A stretch of DNA of 64,000 nt from the NCBI GenBank assembly GCA_000499405.2, contig HG738140.1, positions 12,179,560 to 12,243,559 of the forward strand. The letters run 5' to 3'. The position numbers were made by a program, and so were the translations under genes. The notes below the pieces were generated by a model. That model was not told where the DNA came from and searched no databases. It worked only from the letters and a program-made list of their open reading frames with translations. This document shows positions 51,685 to 64,000 of the stretch, piece after piece. The stretch is from Onchocerca volvulus (Eukaryota > Nematoda > Chromadorea > Rhabditida > Onchocercidae). Position 1 is the stretch's first letter; every line of letters starts with the position of its first letter.

Positions 51685-53600
51685 ATCTCAAAATTAGGTA
51701 TTTTATTTTGCTAAGCAAAGGATACTTTGATATAAATACTACATATTTATTCACTGCCTTCAGTTTTACACATTTCAAATTTGATTTCATTATCTTACAA
51801 CAGATTTTTGATATGTTTTATAGCAATTTCTTTCTTCGCCACTGAATACCTCTCTTCGTCTTCGTAAGTCGGTGTATTGATGACATAATGAGCTAGTCAC
51901 TAGTAGCGATCTGATCTTTTAGTCTTCACCATCCCTACTCAATTCAGAATTACCTTGAAATCGCAGCATTTGTTAAAATAATGCGATAGTTTTTGCTTAC
52001 AAAATCATCGATCTCACGATTACGGCTCTTCCAATTTCTTATGCTTTCAGTCGCACTGTTCCTCGCCTCTATTCTTTTTTTTTTTTCATTTCTCAATTTT
52101 GAACCCTTCCATTCCTAAACTTTGATCATCTTCAAACTTCCACTTTCTAATTTGAGCTTCGCTTTTATTATTTACTGGTAAAATAAAAATAAATAAAAAA
52201 AAAAAATGCATATCTTGCAAGCAACCAGTTTACTTTCCTCATGCAACTTTTAAACATAGTATTATAGTGAACGATAGAACTCCATTAAAAAAAAAAAGTT
52301 TCAACCGTAAATGAATTTCAAGCCTCCTTTTGTAAAACATCGTATGCTTGCAGTTATCATATTCGTATGTAAGAAACTTGTATTACTGGGATGAATGAAT
52401 CTTTGGAGAAAAGTCTACTAGCAAATCCTGTTCAAAAAATTCAAAATGGCGAAGATCAAAAGAACCTTTTTTTTTTAAAATATACTTTACGATGAATAAA
52501 AACAATTGCAAAAACGGAAAGTGAATAGAAATTTTCCAAATTCTCAACAGATAGAAGGCATGCATTCTATTTGTAATCACATTTTACGATTTTATGTAAA
52601 GACAATTTATTACCACTAAAATAAAATTTCAAAAAATGAAAAGTGGAAATCATGAGTGAAGAAACAACAATGTAGTTATCAAGAATGCTTATTAAAGCTT
52701 AACATCAAGTTTAAAAAAGAGGAAATTTCGGACCACTTTCATATCTGTATAAATAAAAATATCTAAATCTACCCCAAACTAAAATTTTTGTCCACTTATT
52801 TTCAAAATAAACTCAGAAGGAATATTTCAGGGGATTCTAAATCCCTAATATTTCATTGAATGACTTAAATTAATAAAGATAAAATGGGGATCAATGAAAT
52901 AATGAATATGACAATAATGCTGCACCTATTGTGATTGAACGCATGCAGCTCGAATCATAAACGATTTTTCACTAGCATCAAAAACGAGTGCTTCGTATTT
53001 TGAAATTTAAAACTTTTTGCAATATTTCTTTGAAAAAAAAGAAAAAAAAAGTGAATGCGGAAATTCCGAGTGAATTAATTTCAACTTCTTAAAAAATGAA
53101 ATTTCCAAATCATCTACACCAATAATACACTTATGAGGCCATCCATAAAATGAGACTGACCGTAGTCGGGTACTGATATGGTACTTACAAAATAAGCATA
53201 TAATTATCGCCAATTCGAAGCATATACGAGAAAAAGGATTGTTCCAAGAGGAAATTGTAGAACTGGACATTTCCTAGCAAAAGATGAAGCAGACGTCAAT
53301 TCAGTAATAGGGGCGAGCTTCATGACAAATTGATAATAGTTGGGGAAAGCACAACAGGTTCAATTTTCAGCTGAAAAACAAAACATTTAAAGCTAAAGTA
53401 ATCATTCAATTTAATAAAGCTTTCACCTGATCTAAAACTGCAAGTCCGATATATCATAGTAATTTCCTTGAAGTAAATCATCATCGAAAAATGACTACCG
53501 AGCGTCAACAACCACGTCAATCTATTCCACGATTATTTTAATCTTCCAAGATATATCCTAAAAAGAGCATTTTGAATTCATTTACCTGAGTCAGAGTAAC
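51685..53600. other. Convergent spacer between TIMELESS and Y-box genes
   Basis: Contains 3' flanks of both genes; AATAAA overlaps the TIMELESS stop (51680-51685). Poly-A and poly-T runs are common. No further gene is recognised. Confidence 0.5.
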
Positions 53601-53822
53601 TTATTGTTCATACGGCTTTGTATCAGCAATTGGACGTTCATTCTCTTTGCTCTCGCCGTCACAAGACACGCGTACATTGTTTTCGGTTTCACCATTCATA
53701 GCATCGACATTACGAGCGCCTCGACGACCTCTGCCTGAAATTTACAGTTCAGATTTATAAGTTCCAACAGCATATTCTAAAAAAAATCTTGAATCTATAT
53801 AGCTGAGTCAGAGTAATTTATT
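53586..53822. repeat. Partial duplication of the Y-box terminal exon edge
   Basis: CTGAGTCAGAGTAACTTATT at 53586-53605, spanning the stop codon, recurs with one change at 53802-53821 inside the last intron. The flanking A-rich and TTGAAT bases are also similar. Confidence 0.65.
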
Positions 53823-55152
53823 ATATATTTTAACCTGTCTCCTCCAAGATTTTCGTACCACTCCCTATTTGAAAAAATTGAAGTAAATAAATTCGTACCT
53901 CCACGACCACGTCCGCGGCCAAAATTTTTCCGTGGAATATTTTCACCATTTAATTGGTCCTCTGTAGTGGCATCTTGATGATCACCTTCCGATGCACGGC
54001 GACGCTGTCCACCACGACCACGCCCTCGGCCACGGAAACGACCGCGTCCACGACTACGGAATCCTCCACGTCCGCGTCTTCCACCCTAAAACATTTTCTG
54101 ATTTTAAACATAAAAACAACTGTTTTGGAATTAGTAAATCAAAACCACATGTTCTACAAATTTCTTCTGTCAATACTGCATGAAAGAAATTCAGAATTCC
54201 TCACTTCATCGTTATCGCCATTTTCACCATCAGCTCTATCACCTTCAGAATTTGCGCGTCTAGCTCCACCTCTGCCCGGACGATAACCACCATAATAGAA
54301 ACGTCGACGATAAGCTCGTCCTCTTCCTCGCATATCACTTTTATCAGCTGCATATCTCGAACCCTCCACGTTACAACCGTTCGGACCGGTGACATTTGCT
54401 GCTTCTGGGCCTTTTTGTCCTTCTACGACATCGAATTCAACCTGAAAGTCAAAAGAGTAATTTACTCTAATTAAGTTCTACCATCGCATTTCATCATTAA
54501 CTTTCACTACATTGATTTTTAACATATTAATGATCGTCTTGGACAACTCCTTGTCAAAGAAAATCCTTCCTTTCCTCTACTTTTACCTATCGAAATCACT
54601 GATTCAAAGATCAAGAAAATGTAAATAAAATGGACCTTCTCACCATCGCCCAGTGATCTCAAATACTTATTTGGATTGTTCTTTGTGACAGCCGTTTGAT
54701 GAACGAAGATGTCATCACCTGTATCAGCACGGTTTATGAACCCATAGCCGTTCTTGACGTTGAACCTGAACAAAGCTTCCATTATGCTTCTTCAGTAACA
54801 GTATTACCATATATTACCATATATTAATGACTAATCCTAAATGCTAAGAAGTAAAACGACAAGTTTAGGCATGCTTACCACTTAACGGTGCCCTGTATAT
54901 GACGTGCAACGATCTTCTTCCCATCAATGTGGTTTTCGTCATTTAAGGGCATTTCAGTCTTTAACTGCCCGTAATGGTTCTCCGGCTTCTGTAAAATAAT
55001 TGCATTGCGTAAGTTCACTTAAAAATCTGTGAATTATCAGTCGCAATTTAATTTTCAATAGATTCTGAATGAATAAAAGTCATTTCTTCGAAAAAAATCT
55101 TTCAAAATTTCTTTACTGAGTTGAAATTACTTACGTTGTTGGTTTCAGCCAT
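53601..55152 (-). CDS. Y-box cold-shock-domain RNA-binding protein
   Basis: Six exons in phase: 55152-55135, 54988-54879, 54765-54636, 54441-54205, 54085-53899, 53734-53601; 271 aa from the ATG MAETNN. Residues 39-105 form a cold-shock domain: [15 protein letters not shown] (RNP1), [10 protein letters not shown] (RNP2), [35 protein letters not shown]. The C-terminal half is Arg/Gly-rich (several RGRGR and RGGFR blocks) with acidic interruptions such as [14 protein letters not shown]. This is the layout of nematode CEY proteins, which coat mRNAs and maintain polysomes. The acceptor at 55207 precedes an in-frame extension (PLEQEDLVQLPSQ) that lacks its own ATG, so it is probably 5' UTR after trans-splicing; an upstream coding exon cannot be excluded. 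Which CEY paralogue it is cannot be decided here. Confidence 0.93.
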
Positions 55153-55579
55153 TTCAGATGGTACGGCTTGCGATGGTAACTGCACCAGATCTTCTTGTTC
55201 AAGCGGCTGAAGAATTGGATCAGTTCTTTTAAAGCTTATTTAAAATAACTCAATTAGCTTTCTTTTTTAAATTCACGAATATAACCTAGCCATTGAGAAA
55301 ATAGAAAGTTAAAATTAAACAATCTGGTAAATGAAGACAGTCGGACGCTTCTTCCGGTATCTCTAAAGCCATCTTAAAAATCCCAAATATTCGGCTTATC
55401 TCGGAGAAAACTAATCAGGCTGAATAAACCTAAACAAGGACAAATAAATAAGCCTAGACAAGGGACTAAAGGTGACATCTGTCCAATAATTTACCGAATA
55501 TAGAATACCATACTGCACGCAACGAATCTGCAATAGCTACATTTGCAATCTGTATGGCAAGTCTATCAACCGAACCCTC

Positions 55580-56250
55580 CCTTCGATCAAAAATCACGCC
55601 ATCCTTTCTTGAACTCCCCTCTTTCACCTTTCACCTCCTCTCTTATCCCTTCTCCCTTCACTCTCCAGCCTTCTCCTTTCTTCCTCTTCTCTTCTCTCTT
55701 CTCTCTTCCCCTTTCTCCCTTCACCTGTCTCATCTCCTTTTGCCCCAATCGATTTCATGAAACTGTCCGGAAAAAAAAAAAAAAGAGCAACCTGCATGGC
55801 ATTTCATGGCTTCGGCCGTTTAAATTTAATTTAAAATTTTTACAAAATTCCCGAGATTTCTCGATTACCATTCAGAGACAGAAATATATTCTTAGTTCAT
55901 CTTATTCCTATTTCTATTCTCCACTATCTTAAATTATATCCTGAATTAAATCCCCCCCTCTCCAAACCATACTACCTCATCCTATCCTGTGTCATTTCAG
56001 TACCGTACTACTTTATTATACCCTCTACCATCTAGTACCATAATTACCTCATCCTAGTTCTCGACCGTCTACTACCGTACCACTTTGTCCTACTTCCTAC
56101 CATCTAGTACTATAGTACCTCATCCTACTCTCTATTATCCAGAACCACTTACTACCTCTAGCATTGCATATTAAATTATCCAATCCTCCTCCCATCCTAA
56201 TAACATCCTCTTTCTCCATTGTCCCATTGTCAACCCCATCCCATCCCCAT
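55580..56250. repeat. Pyrimidine-rich low-complexity block
   Basis: The plus strand is overwhelmingly C and T at 55600-55740 (repeated CTTCTCTC/CCCTTC), then becomes degenerate repeats of TACCATCTAGTACC and ACCTCATCCTA at about 55970-56160. The Ser/Pro/Leu-rich frames across it are composition artefacts. Confidence 0.75.
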
Positions 56251-58213
56251 AATCGGTAAACAAATGCTTTTCGTTAATCTCTTACCGAACCTGATCTCTA
56301 ATCGTTTATGAGTGACATGCTAAAAGTCATCATCTGATCATTCTATTATTAAGCATTATTCATTCCGATTAGTCAATCAATATTTCTCATTCAGTCGAAT
56401 CTTTCCATTTCTGAGAAGAATAATTGCATTCGCTAGAGCAGTTAAGAAATCAATTATCAGTACAATTGAAATTGTCTGATAAGAAATTTCAATTTAAAAT
56501 ATACGCTCTAAACAAAGCAATTGAACGTTCGTATAGCTCTTTTTGAAGTAACGATTCATGCTAACTAAGATCATCATTTTCACCGCTGAAACTAAACGAA
56601 AACTAAATAGAATTAAACTAAAACGAAGCTGTTAATTTATGGAAAACATTTATCAGTGAAGAAAATTTGAATGAGTGATTAATGATTGTCTCAACTAGAA
56701 ATGAATAATAAATCAAAAGTGGTTGAAAGGAGTATTGGAGTGAATGAAGTGAAGTGAAATGATGTTCAGTTGGAAGCCTCATTTCTAGCATTTAAGCATA
56801 AACAGCTATCTCTTTACTTTTTTAGTTTAAAGTTCCTGTCACGACTAATTAAAATCTTTTGGTTGTTTACAACAAAAAAAAAACTTTCCAACTGGGCAAA
56901 ACTTTGGATAATATATGTACATAATGTATATATATTATATTCTTCCAGATTCCGAAACGAAAAAAAAAAGTTCGAAAATAATCGATCGGAAGTGTAATGA
57001 TTTTTTCAATTTACTAAATTAAAGTTGGGATTAAGAAAATTTCTCTTTTAAACTTTTTTCTCCCTCCAAAACAAAAAAAGAAGAAAAAAAACACCATAAG
57101 ATCTTTGCTTTGAATTTTTCAAATGCCAATTTTAATTTTTTCCAATATGCACTGTTTCCAAAGAAATATTAATTTTAGAGCATATGTATGAAAACCACAA
57201 AAAGAATTCCCAACGCAGTGTAACAAATACAAACAATTAACAATTCAGCATTCTTCCTCAAAATTTTGTATTTTTAAATAAATCAAAAAAGGATCTTTTC
57301 TTTTTAGAATAGAAGTTAAAACAAAATTACAAATTCGTATATGATCGATCATTTATACTCTTACCTTCCATTACATTGATATTCAAGACGACGAATTGTA
57401 TAAATAGGTAATCGATACAAGCAATGAGTGATTTTAAGATTTTCACATTCCATTTTTAAAATTTAATTTTTCCCATCAAAAATTGAAATTTATTTTAAAA
57501 TATCAAAATTTTACTTCGCATTTTACTCCAAGATCTTACGCATCTCACTTACTGTTTTCATAATCGGAAAGATGTCTGGCTTATCGCTTGAATAAATTAA
57601 AGTTCGTTATAATTAATCACAAATATTTAAATAAGCTCTTTACAATGCGATGTCATTAAAAATTATTAAATGTTTCAAAAAAGTGAATTTAACTTTGATA
57701 CGAAAGATGATATCAATTCAAAAATTCGAGAAAAATGATATGATCACTTTTAGTGATATGATCAAATCATAACTGTCCATTTTGTAAAGAAGAATGGTCA
57801 GTTACATTTGTTATCTAATGAAATGTAAAAAGATGTTTATTTTACATGGAACAAATAATATATGCAGCAATAAATGATTAACAACTGTGTGGTCATTGGT
57901 CATTTGAATATAAGCAAAGGTGAAGATGACCATCAGAGAAAGGGATAAGATCAAGATGGATTGAAGGAAAGGAAGATAATCTATTGGAACAGGATGGAAG
58001 AGAACTGGTGAAATGATCTGTTGCGATGGATGGATGGTGGATGCGATGGCTAAAAAATCTTCGAAATATTTTTCCTGCCCTTTTCTCTCCTCCTTCTCAG
58101 CCAGAAAAATTGAATAGCAAATGTAAGAGTAAAGGTTAAATTGAACGGCCAACACGAGAGGGAAGGAGAAATGAAAAAATGAGATTTTCAGTCGAAATTT
58201 TGAGAGGATAGAT

Positions 58214-58326
58214 TTGTTGACAAGGTGATTAGGATAATCAATCCTCTCTTAACTTACTATCAACAAATATTATTGACAAGGTGATAATAATGCTAGGATA
58301 ATCAGTCCTCTCTTAACTTACTATCA
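58214..58326. repeat. Two-copy tandem duplication of about 50-56 bp
   Basis: Copies at 58214-58262 and 58271-58326 share TTGACAAGGTGAT, AGGATAATCA and TCCTCTCTTAACTTACTATC. The second copy has a short insertion of AATAATGC. Confidence 0.85.
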
Positions 58327-59993
58327 GAATTTTTTGTCGATTGTTATTGTTCAAACAAGAGGATTATATGCCATCGTAAACTTCACCACAACCCATAGCC
58401 ATCATTCTTCGAAACTGTACAACGATATGATAACAGATGAGTATGTGGGTGTGTGTTTGATGGCACATATTATCAAGTGTGTGCGATTGTCATTTGGTTA
58501 TCCATTGAACTTATTTTCAACAATTTTGTAAATTTTGAAATTTGAAATGAGAAGATTGCTAAAATTCTTCAATCAATCAGATTATTATTAACATAGTTAG
58601 ACAATCAGACAGAGTTTATACATCATATTGGAATGAAGGAGATCAGAATAAGAAAGAAATTGGAATAAGGATGGAATGATAATGATATTAGACGACAATA
58701 TCACTAGATCATTAACTGAACAAAATAAAAGAGGGAAAGATAAGAAGGAATTATTGGACGGAAAAATCAGAGGTCGTCTGGATGAGTTTAAGAAGAAGGC
58801 GAAGGAAGAGAAGTGAAAGAGCCGATAAATGCCGGGATAAGTTTGAAAATAATTTGATAAATGTCTTCGTGCTTCTTTTTTTTTTTTTCCTTCCTACTCT
58901 AATTTCTTCTTTCATCTATAACTTTGTGCTTTTTCAACAAACCCAAATATTCCTGAGGGATGGATGAATGATTGGTTGGTTGAAGATTTTCGAGATTAGC
59001 AAGTGCGAAGAGAAGGAAAATTCGAGATTCCTTAAATTGAAGAAGTCATATTTTTTTGCTTTTTTCATTTTCTATAGATATTTCATATTCTGCTTTCTTT
59101 CTTTTTCTCATCTAAATTCAAACGATATTGATTGGATGAAAAGGAGAATGAATACTAAATATTGATGAAATTATATTTTGGAGTGTAATAAAAGCAAAGA
59201 AAAAAGAAGAAAATGAACAAATGGTTGTGCTAGTAAAGAAGGATTTTCATATTTCATTTATCATTCATAAAGGTCTTCAAAAAGCTGACTAAAGAACATT
59301 CGATCGAATCACAACTGGCAAGTTCGATTAGAAAAGAGCATCGATGTTCTTTTTTTTTTTTTTTTTTTATCACACTTCAAAAGATTACTACTTTCGTTGC
59401 TTCGCTTTCCTGCTGCTTATTAATGCTATCTCGAATTTTGTTTAATTATTATAAAAAGGAAGGAAAAGGGAAAAAAGTATATACATTAAAATTGCAAACT
59501 AAACAATTTAAAAAATAAGAATAGAATAAAACGAAAAAAGAAAAAAAAGTTTTTTTTAAAGTTTTATTATATCAAGTCTTACTTAGGTTTTTTTTTTTTC
59601 ATAACCATGAGCCAACATTTAATTTATCACTAATCAATTATTTCTACATTGTTTTATAGTCTTTATATGAGCAGATTTATCAATCATTTTATGTTAAATA
59701 TATACTATAATCAGAAGGTTAAAGCTTTCTAAATTCTCTTGTTGAAAGAGTATAATTAAACATTTCAACGGCTTACTTATCATGGAATATCAATTATTCC
59801 GATAATATCAAACCAGAAATGATTTTTCTTCTTTTTTTTCTTTCTATTGAGTTAGAACTTATTGGAGCAGATAAAATATTTAAGCAAAGGAGTAAACTAA
59901 CCTAATTATAGCAGAAATTTCGAGAAGACTAAAAGTGTACTATTCGTTTATTCGTTTGCGTTTTTTACACTAATCCAAGAGGAACACAATGGA

Positions 59994-60015
59994 ATAGAAT
60001 AGAATAGAATAGAAT
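59994..60015. repeat. Pentanucleotide (AATAG)n microsatellite
   Basis: About four to five consecutive copies of the 5-base unit; simple repeat without coding meaning. Confidence 0.85.
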
Positions 60016-60607
60016 ATTGTATAAACAATGGAAAAAGAAATAAATGCAATCAATACTTAAGAAACTTTTCGTTTTTTTTTCTTTTTTTTTTTTTCTATTT
60101 ATAACAATCATTTCATTCTAAAATGATTTTTCCGTCTTTTTCGCTGCACACAACATTCATATTCGATGACATTTAGTAAATCCCAAAAAAAAAAAATTCG
60201 CAAAAGTTTAAAATGAAAATTGATTTTTGAATTAATAATACATAAGATTTTTAACCCATGGATTTATTTTTGAATAAAATTATACTATTCTTAAAATTTT
60301 CAACAATATTCTAAATGTGATAATTCCTTCTCGCTATTTTTTGTTATTCTTTTCTTTCCGTAATACTAAAACATGGAGAAAAAAAAAATAGAAATAATCA
60401 AAAATCAAGAAAAGAAGAAAAGTAATTCAATTGAACTTTAATTTAGAAGATTTTCAAACTTTCCGAATGAGATAAATAATATATACTGAAAACTGTATCG
60501 AATGTTTAAAATATTAAATAGTGTTTAAAAAAATAAAAATAAAATCGATGTTTAAAAATTACCTCAGGCCGCGATAAAGTTGAATTTAATAGTCCTATGA
60601 TTCTTGA

Positions 60608-60856
60608 ATGAGAGTGACCAAATTACGTCGTGCTGATGAACTTTATTATTGGCAAAAAAAGCGGAGAGCGGGAAGACGCGTAAATCAGCGGGTAATATAT
60701 TTCAAAAAGATGTCTGTGATCAACTAACCTTGGGTTCCTTGACCTTTTCAATATTTCTTCACAAGAAGAAGATTAAAATTCATAATTTACATATTGATGC
60801 TATATTTTCAGCCATACTTCCAGAGAATGGATGACCTCATCAGTCTCTTTTATTGA
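60608..60856 (+). CDS. Candidate first coding exon(s) of an unrecognised gene
   Basis: ATG at 60608 opens a 28-codon frame rich in Arg/Lys (MRVTKLRRADELYYWQKK, then RRAGRRVNQR) ending exactly at a donor, CGG|GTAATA (60691). A CTCAG acceptor lies 40 bases upstream. The local GC content is higher than in its surroundings. A good acceptor at 60811 (TATTTTCAG) allows an in-phase second exon, PYFQRMDDLISLFY and stop at 60856, for a 42-residue product. Alternatively the first exon splices to something beyond the window. No family is recognised, and a chance frame is possible. Confidence 0.3.
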
Positions 60857-63800
60857 TTTTTTCCACTTAATTTTTAAAAAAAAATTTTCTCTAAAAACTC
60901 TCGTCTATTTATTTGCATACTTAATTATATGCATCTCTAAGACACTCCCTTAAATCTTTTACATTTTTTTCGGAGAAAAAATTGCAGAAGAAATATCAAA
61001 CAGAAATAATAAATGATGAATGGCCATAGAAATAATTAGATTTCGATAATTGAAGTGATAAAATTGATAACAATGATAACAATATCAAGAATAATGTTAG
61101 TTATAGTAATGTAAGAATATTAGTATTTACAATAATATTTGTAAAAGTATACAACAATTTATCCTATTCGAAAGCAAAGAAATGAATTTAAAAATTGCAA
61201 TTTTGAAAGTTTTAAAATTGAAATATAAAGGCTCACAATTGTTGAGAAATGAATAATTCAGACAAAATCTATTCTAATAGGTTTATTAACTGACAAATTT
61301 ATTCGTCAGCTCAAAAATCTACAAATTTATGGATGAGTAAGCAAAAGATTCCAGAAAACAGATTGATTGAGAGGAGTGAAGAATGCGAAAGACTGAATCG
61401 ATAGATTAAATACAAATTTTTTGATGATTTCTTCTTTTCTGAAACAAAAAAAAATTATTATTATTGTTATTGTTGCTTTTGTTTTCTATTTCTTTGCAGT
61501 AATTTTCGACTATTAAATTGCTTTCTTATTTGAATGAAAATATCTTTATGAATATAGAGAAATAGTTGTAAAATTAGTTTTGTTGTGGATGATGGAGTGG
61601 CAAAATGGCTAAATTTAAATTATTCATGAAATGAGTCTCGCTAAATCACAATTATTTACTCACAACTCAAAAGATAAATTTAAATTTTAGTTATAATATT
61701 GATAATAAAAACAATATAACTGAGACATAATCAATCATTTCAGTAAATATTTGGATTGGAAATTTTCAAAATCTTCCTGCCCTGATTATTTAATTTTAGG
61801 GAAATAAAAGAAGCGAAGAGATTTTTAGGAAATGCATGAAGACAAATCGATAATGTCATTTTGCATAATCCAATGAAAAAATATTTTCGAAGCCTCACTA
61901 ATTATCAGTACCTGAAATTAAATTAAGGTTCCAATTCCTAATTTCTTGTTTTTCATGTGTTGATAATAAACTACTTGAATTTCGTAATTTAATTAGAACT
62001 TAGAGCTTAATTGAATTTCAGATACTAATGAGAAATATCAAAACAAATTTTCAATAATTTCAAGGTATGAGGGTAGAAAAGATATGTATGCATAGTATGT
62101 AAACAAATTCTCGAGAATCATTCGAAATTTTTGAATTTTTTTTTATTTAAAAAAAGTTTTCACAAATTTTGTGAGATTTTTTTTCGTAAAGTTGAAATTT
62201 TAAAGATGCATTTGATTCCTAAGTTTGGAAAAAAAAAATTACCAACGATCAAATTTATTTTCCTAAGTTTTTACTTATAAAAGAATTAAAGATAAAACAC
62301 TGCATATTATGCTTTCAAAATATTTCATACATTAGCATTACTAATTAAAATTTAAAAGTTTTCACTCGAATTAATAATAATGCAAACGAGAAAAGAATAG
62401 AACAATACTGTAACAAATACTTTCAAACATTTTCTCTTTGTAAGCATTTTGAACGAAAATTAATTTTTTAAGTCAATTATGGCAATAGCAGGAATTGAAA
62501 TATTTTCATTGTCAGAAATTTAAAAAAAGAAATTTCTTCGAACATACGTGACAAGCAATAGTTCAGTTCTTTCATTCGACTCTCATTTTTGATATTTTAT
62601 AAATTTTGCTTGGAAAATTTATGATCATTTTTCGCATTCCAATAAGCAAATTTTTATCAATTGACAAATGCAATAATATATGTGCTCTTTTTTCAATTCA
62701 AAAATCCGATAACATATATAATAGACGGATAAATTGAATTTTTAAATTATCGAAAATATTATTCGCTAAGATTAATCGTTTTTCAGGAATATATATACAT
62801 ACATATTAGTGCTAGTACATGCGAAGGAATATAATAATTGTCAAACTATTCCATCTAATTAAAAAAAAAGAAAAAGAAAAATTCGCAATTAGTAAAATTA
62901 ATTGGGATTAGTTTTTTAATTGGACAAATTTTTTGCACTTTCGGAAGTAATCATAATGCTATCTTTTAGAAGCCAATAATTAATCGTAATTATAGATATT
63001 TTAATTTATCATATAAGTAAATTGCAAAAGATGATGTCAAGTGAAATTTGCTTTTAAATATTTTAAATTTAATTAAGTTGACTTTCTAACTTATCATTGG
63101 TCTTATAGACTTATTTAATAAAAACTATCATTTTTTCAAATTTCATTCAATATATCAGTAATGTAGTGATGAATATTTCTGAGCTTTCAAAGCTATTTTA
63201 AATGCGATGTATCAAATATTAGCAAAGAAAAAAGCTGATGAAAATAATACTCTGCCAAGAATAAGCATAAATTTTGAAATAAAATTTAATCTTTTCAAAG
63301 TTTTCATAAGAAAAAGCCTAGTTCTGGGAAATTATTTCACATGTGATTGTTGCATTTTTACCTAATTCTTATACTTTTTTGGAAAGCAACAATTCCATGA
63401 ACGATTCCATATTGAAGTAAAAAAAAAAAGCGAAATTTTGGAAAGTAAAAGTTTTATGAATATGAAGAAATTTCTCGACGATCATTTTCTTCTAGAAAAA
63501 TTTCGTTGTTCGAATTTCTTATTTCTTGAAAATTAATGCAAAACTGGCCATCAATTTGACAGTCTGCTAATTTTGACAGTATGTTTTCTTTTTTGGCTCT
63601 ATTTTAAATGTTGCAATGAATCAAAAACTTAAACTACAAGCAACACATCAATAGAAAAGTTTTATCATGAAAAAAATCGATATAATACAGCCAATCAATA
63701 ATTTATATGCTTTACAATAGCACAATTGACTGTCAGCAGAAACTGAATTCAATATATTCATTCTATGTTTTGAAAAATTAAAATTACAAGATGGTGGAAG

Positions 63801-64000
63801 AACAGGCCATTTGATCGACAACATATCATAAATTGCACTGTGACTGATCCAAAATAATCGACTGATAAACTGAAATTAAAAGCAATTATGCGTGAATTTG
63901 AAATGTATGCACAATTTTCAATAATTTCGTAAATCAATAATAAGACAATTTATTGAAGAAGATATTTTGAAGTGCTGCAATTAAAGAGGTACTTGAAATG
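60857..64000. other. AT-rich non-coding DNA
   Basis: No exon-like frame, RNA gene or defined repeat was found. It could be intron of a gene beginning at 60608 or plain intergenic sequence. Confidence 0.5.

Larger units (their letters stand above)
55153..60607. other. Upstream of the Y-box gene; largely non-coding
   Basis: Includes the likely Y-box promoter, a strongly pyrimidine-rich block at 55580-56250, a two-copy tandem repeat at 58214-58326, and a TAGAA pentanucleotide run near 59990-60015. A minus-strand short frame at about 55372-55322 starts MALEIPEEASDCLHLP but does not join the Y-box exons in phase. No gene is supported. Confidence 0.5.

Noticed and set aside
55322..55372. Minus-strand MALEIPEEASDCLHLP frame as first exon of the Y-box gene
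   Set aside because: Its possible donor is out of phase with the next exon, and the gene already has a suitable ATG.
55543..55932. 129-codon plus-strand frame
   Set aside because: Ser/Pro/Phe bias follows directly from the pyrimidine-rich repeat.
1..64000. CRISPR array, bacterial (for example endosymbiont) insertion, rRNA genes
   Set aside because: No regularly spaced repeats, no intron-free bacterial-style gene cluster and no recognisable rRNA sequence were seen.

Overview
The window reads as nuclear DNA of a nematode, probably a parasitic spirurid or filarial-type species. It is very AT-rich. Genes are broken into short exons with TTTTCAG-type acceptors, several start codons sit 1-30 nt after an isolated acceptor (the layout expected for trans-spliced leaders), and the proteins resemble nematode or metazoan families. 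The species assignment is inference. The exon models below were built by hand from reading frame, GT/AG sites and phase agreement. In all but one of the named genes the phases close from ATG to stop; the actin-binding-motif candidate at 11-14 kb has a gap.

Layout, left to right: a decayed Helitron fragment with its 3' hairpin and CTAG end (1-532). Repeat-rich intergenic DNA follows, including a large imperfect inverted repeat carrying two broken RING-finger copies (4240-4900). Next are an R3HDM4-like gene on the minus strand (5036-7291) and an orphan exon beside it (7648-7754). A second Helitron-type 3' end with internal tandem repeats lies at 10549-10737. A gene with a C-terminal P-x-W-R-R actin-binding-type motif (11030-14130, +) and the PPIL2/CYN-4 cyclophilin-U-box gene (15675-19752, +) follow.

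The centre holds a PAIP1-like translation factor gene (21337-29268, -) arranged divergently from histidyl-tRNA synthetase (30945-35992, +). A small secreted PAN/apple-type protein (38403-39956, +) and the 26-exon TIMELESS gene (41906-51684, +) come next. TIMELESS converges on a Y-box cold-shock RNA-binding protein (53601-55152, -). The right-hand 9 kb is mostly non-coding, with a pyrimidine-rich block, a tandem duplication and one candidate first exon at 60608.

The conserved genes are housekeeping: translation (HARS, PAIP1, Y-box), spliceosome/ubiquitin (PPIL2) and replication-fork protection (TIMELESS). They do not form a single pathway. I found no rRNA, convincing tRNA, CRISPR array or bacterial insertion. 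I saw no clear new multi-gene system. The less ordinary items are the RING inverted repeat, the paired Helitron termini, a Cys-rich insert in the R3HDM4-like protein, an intronic 31-bp-arm hairpin, a GC-AG intron and the PAN-type secreted protein.
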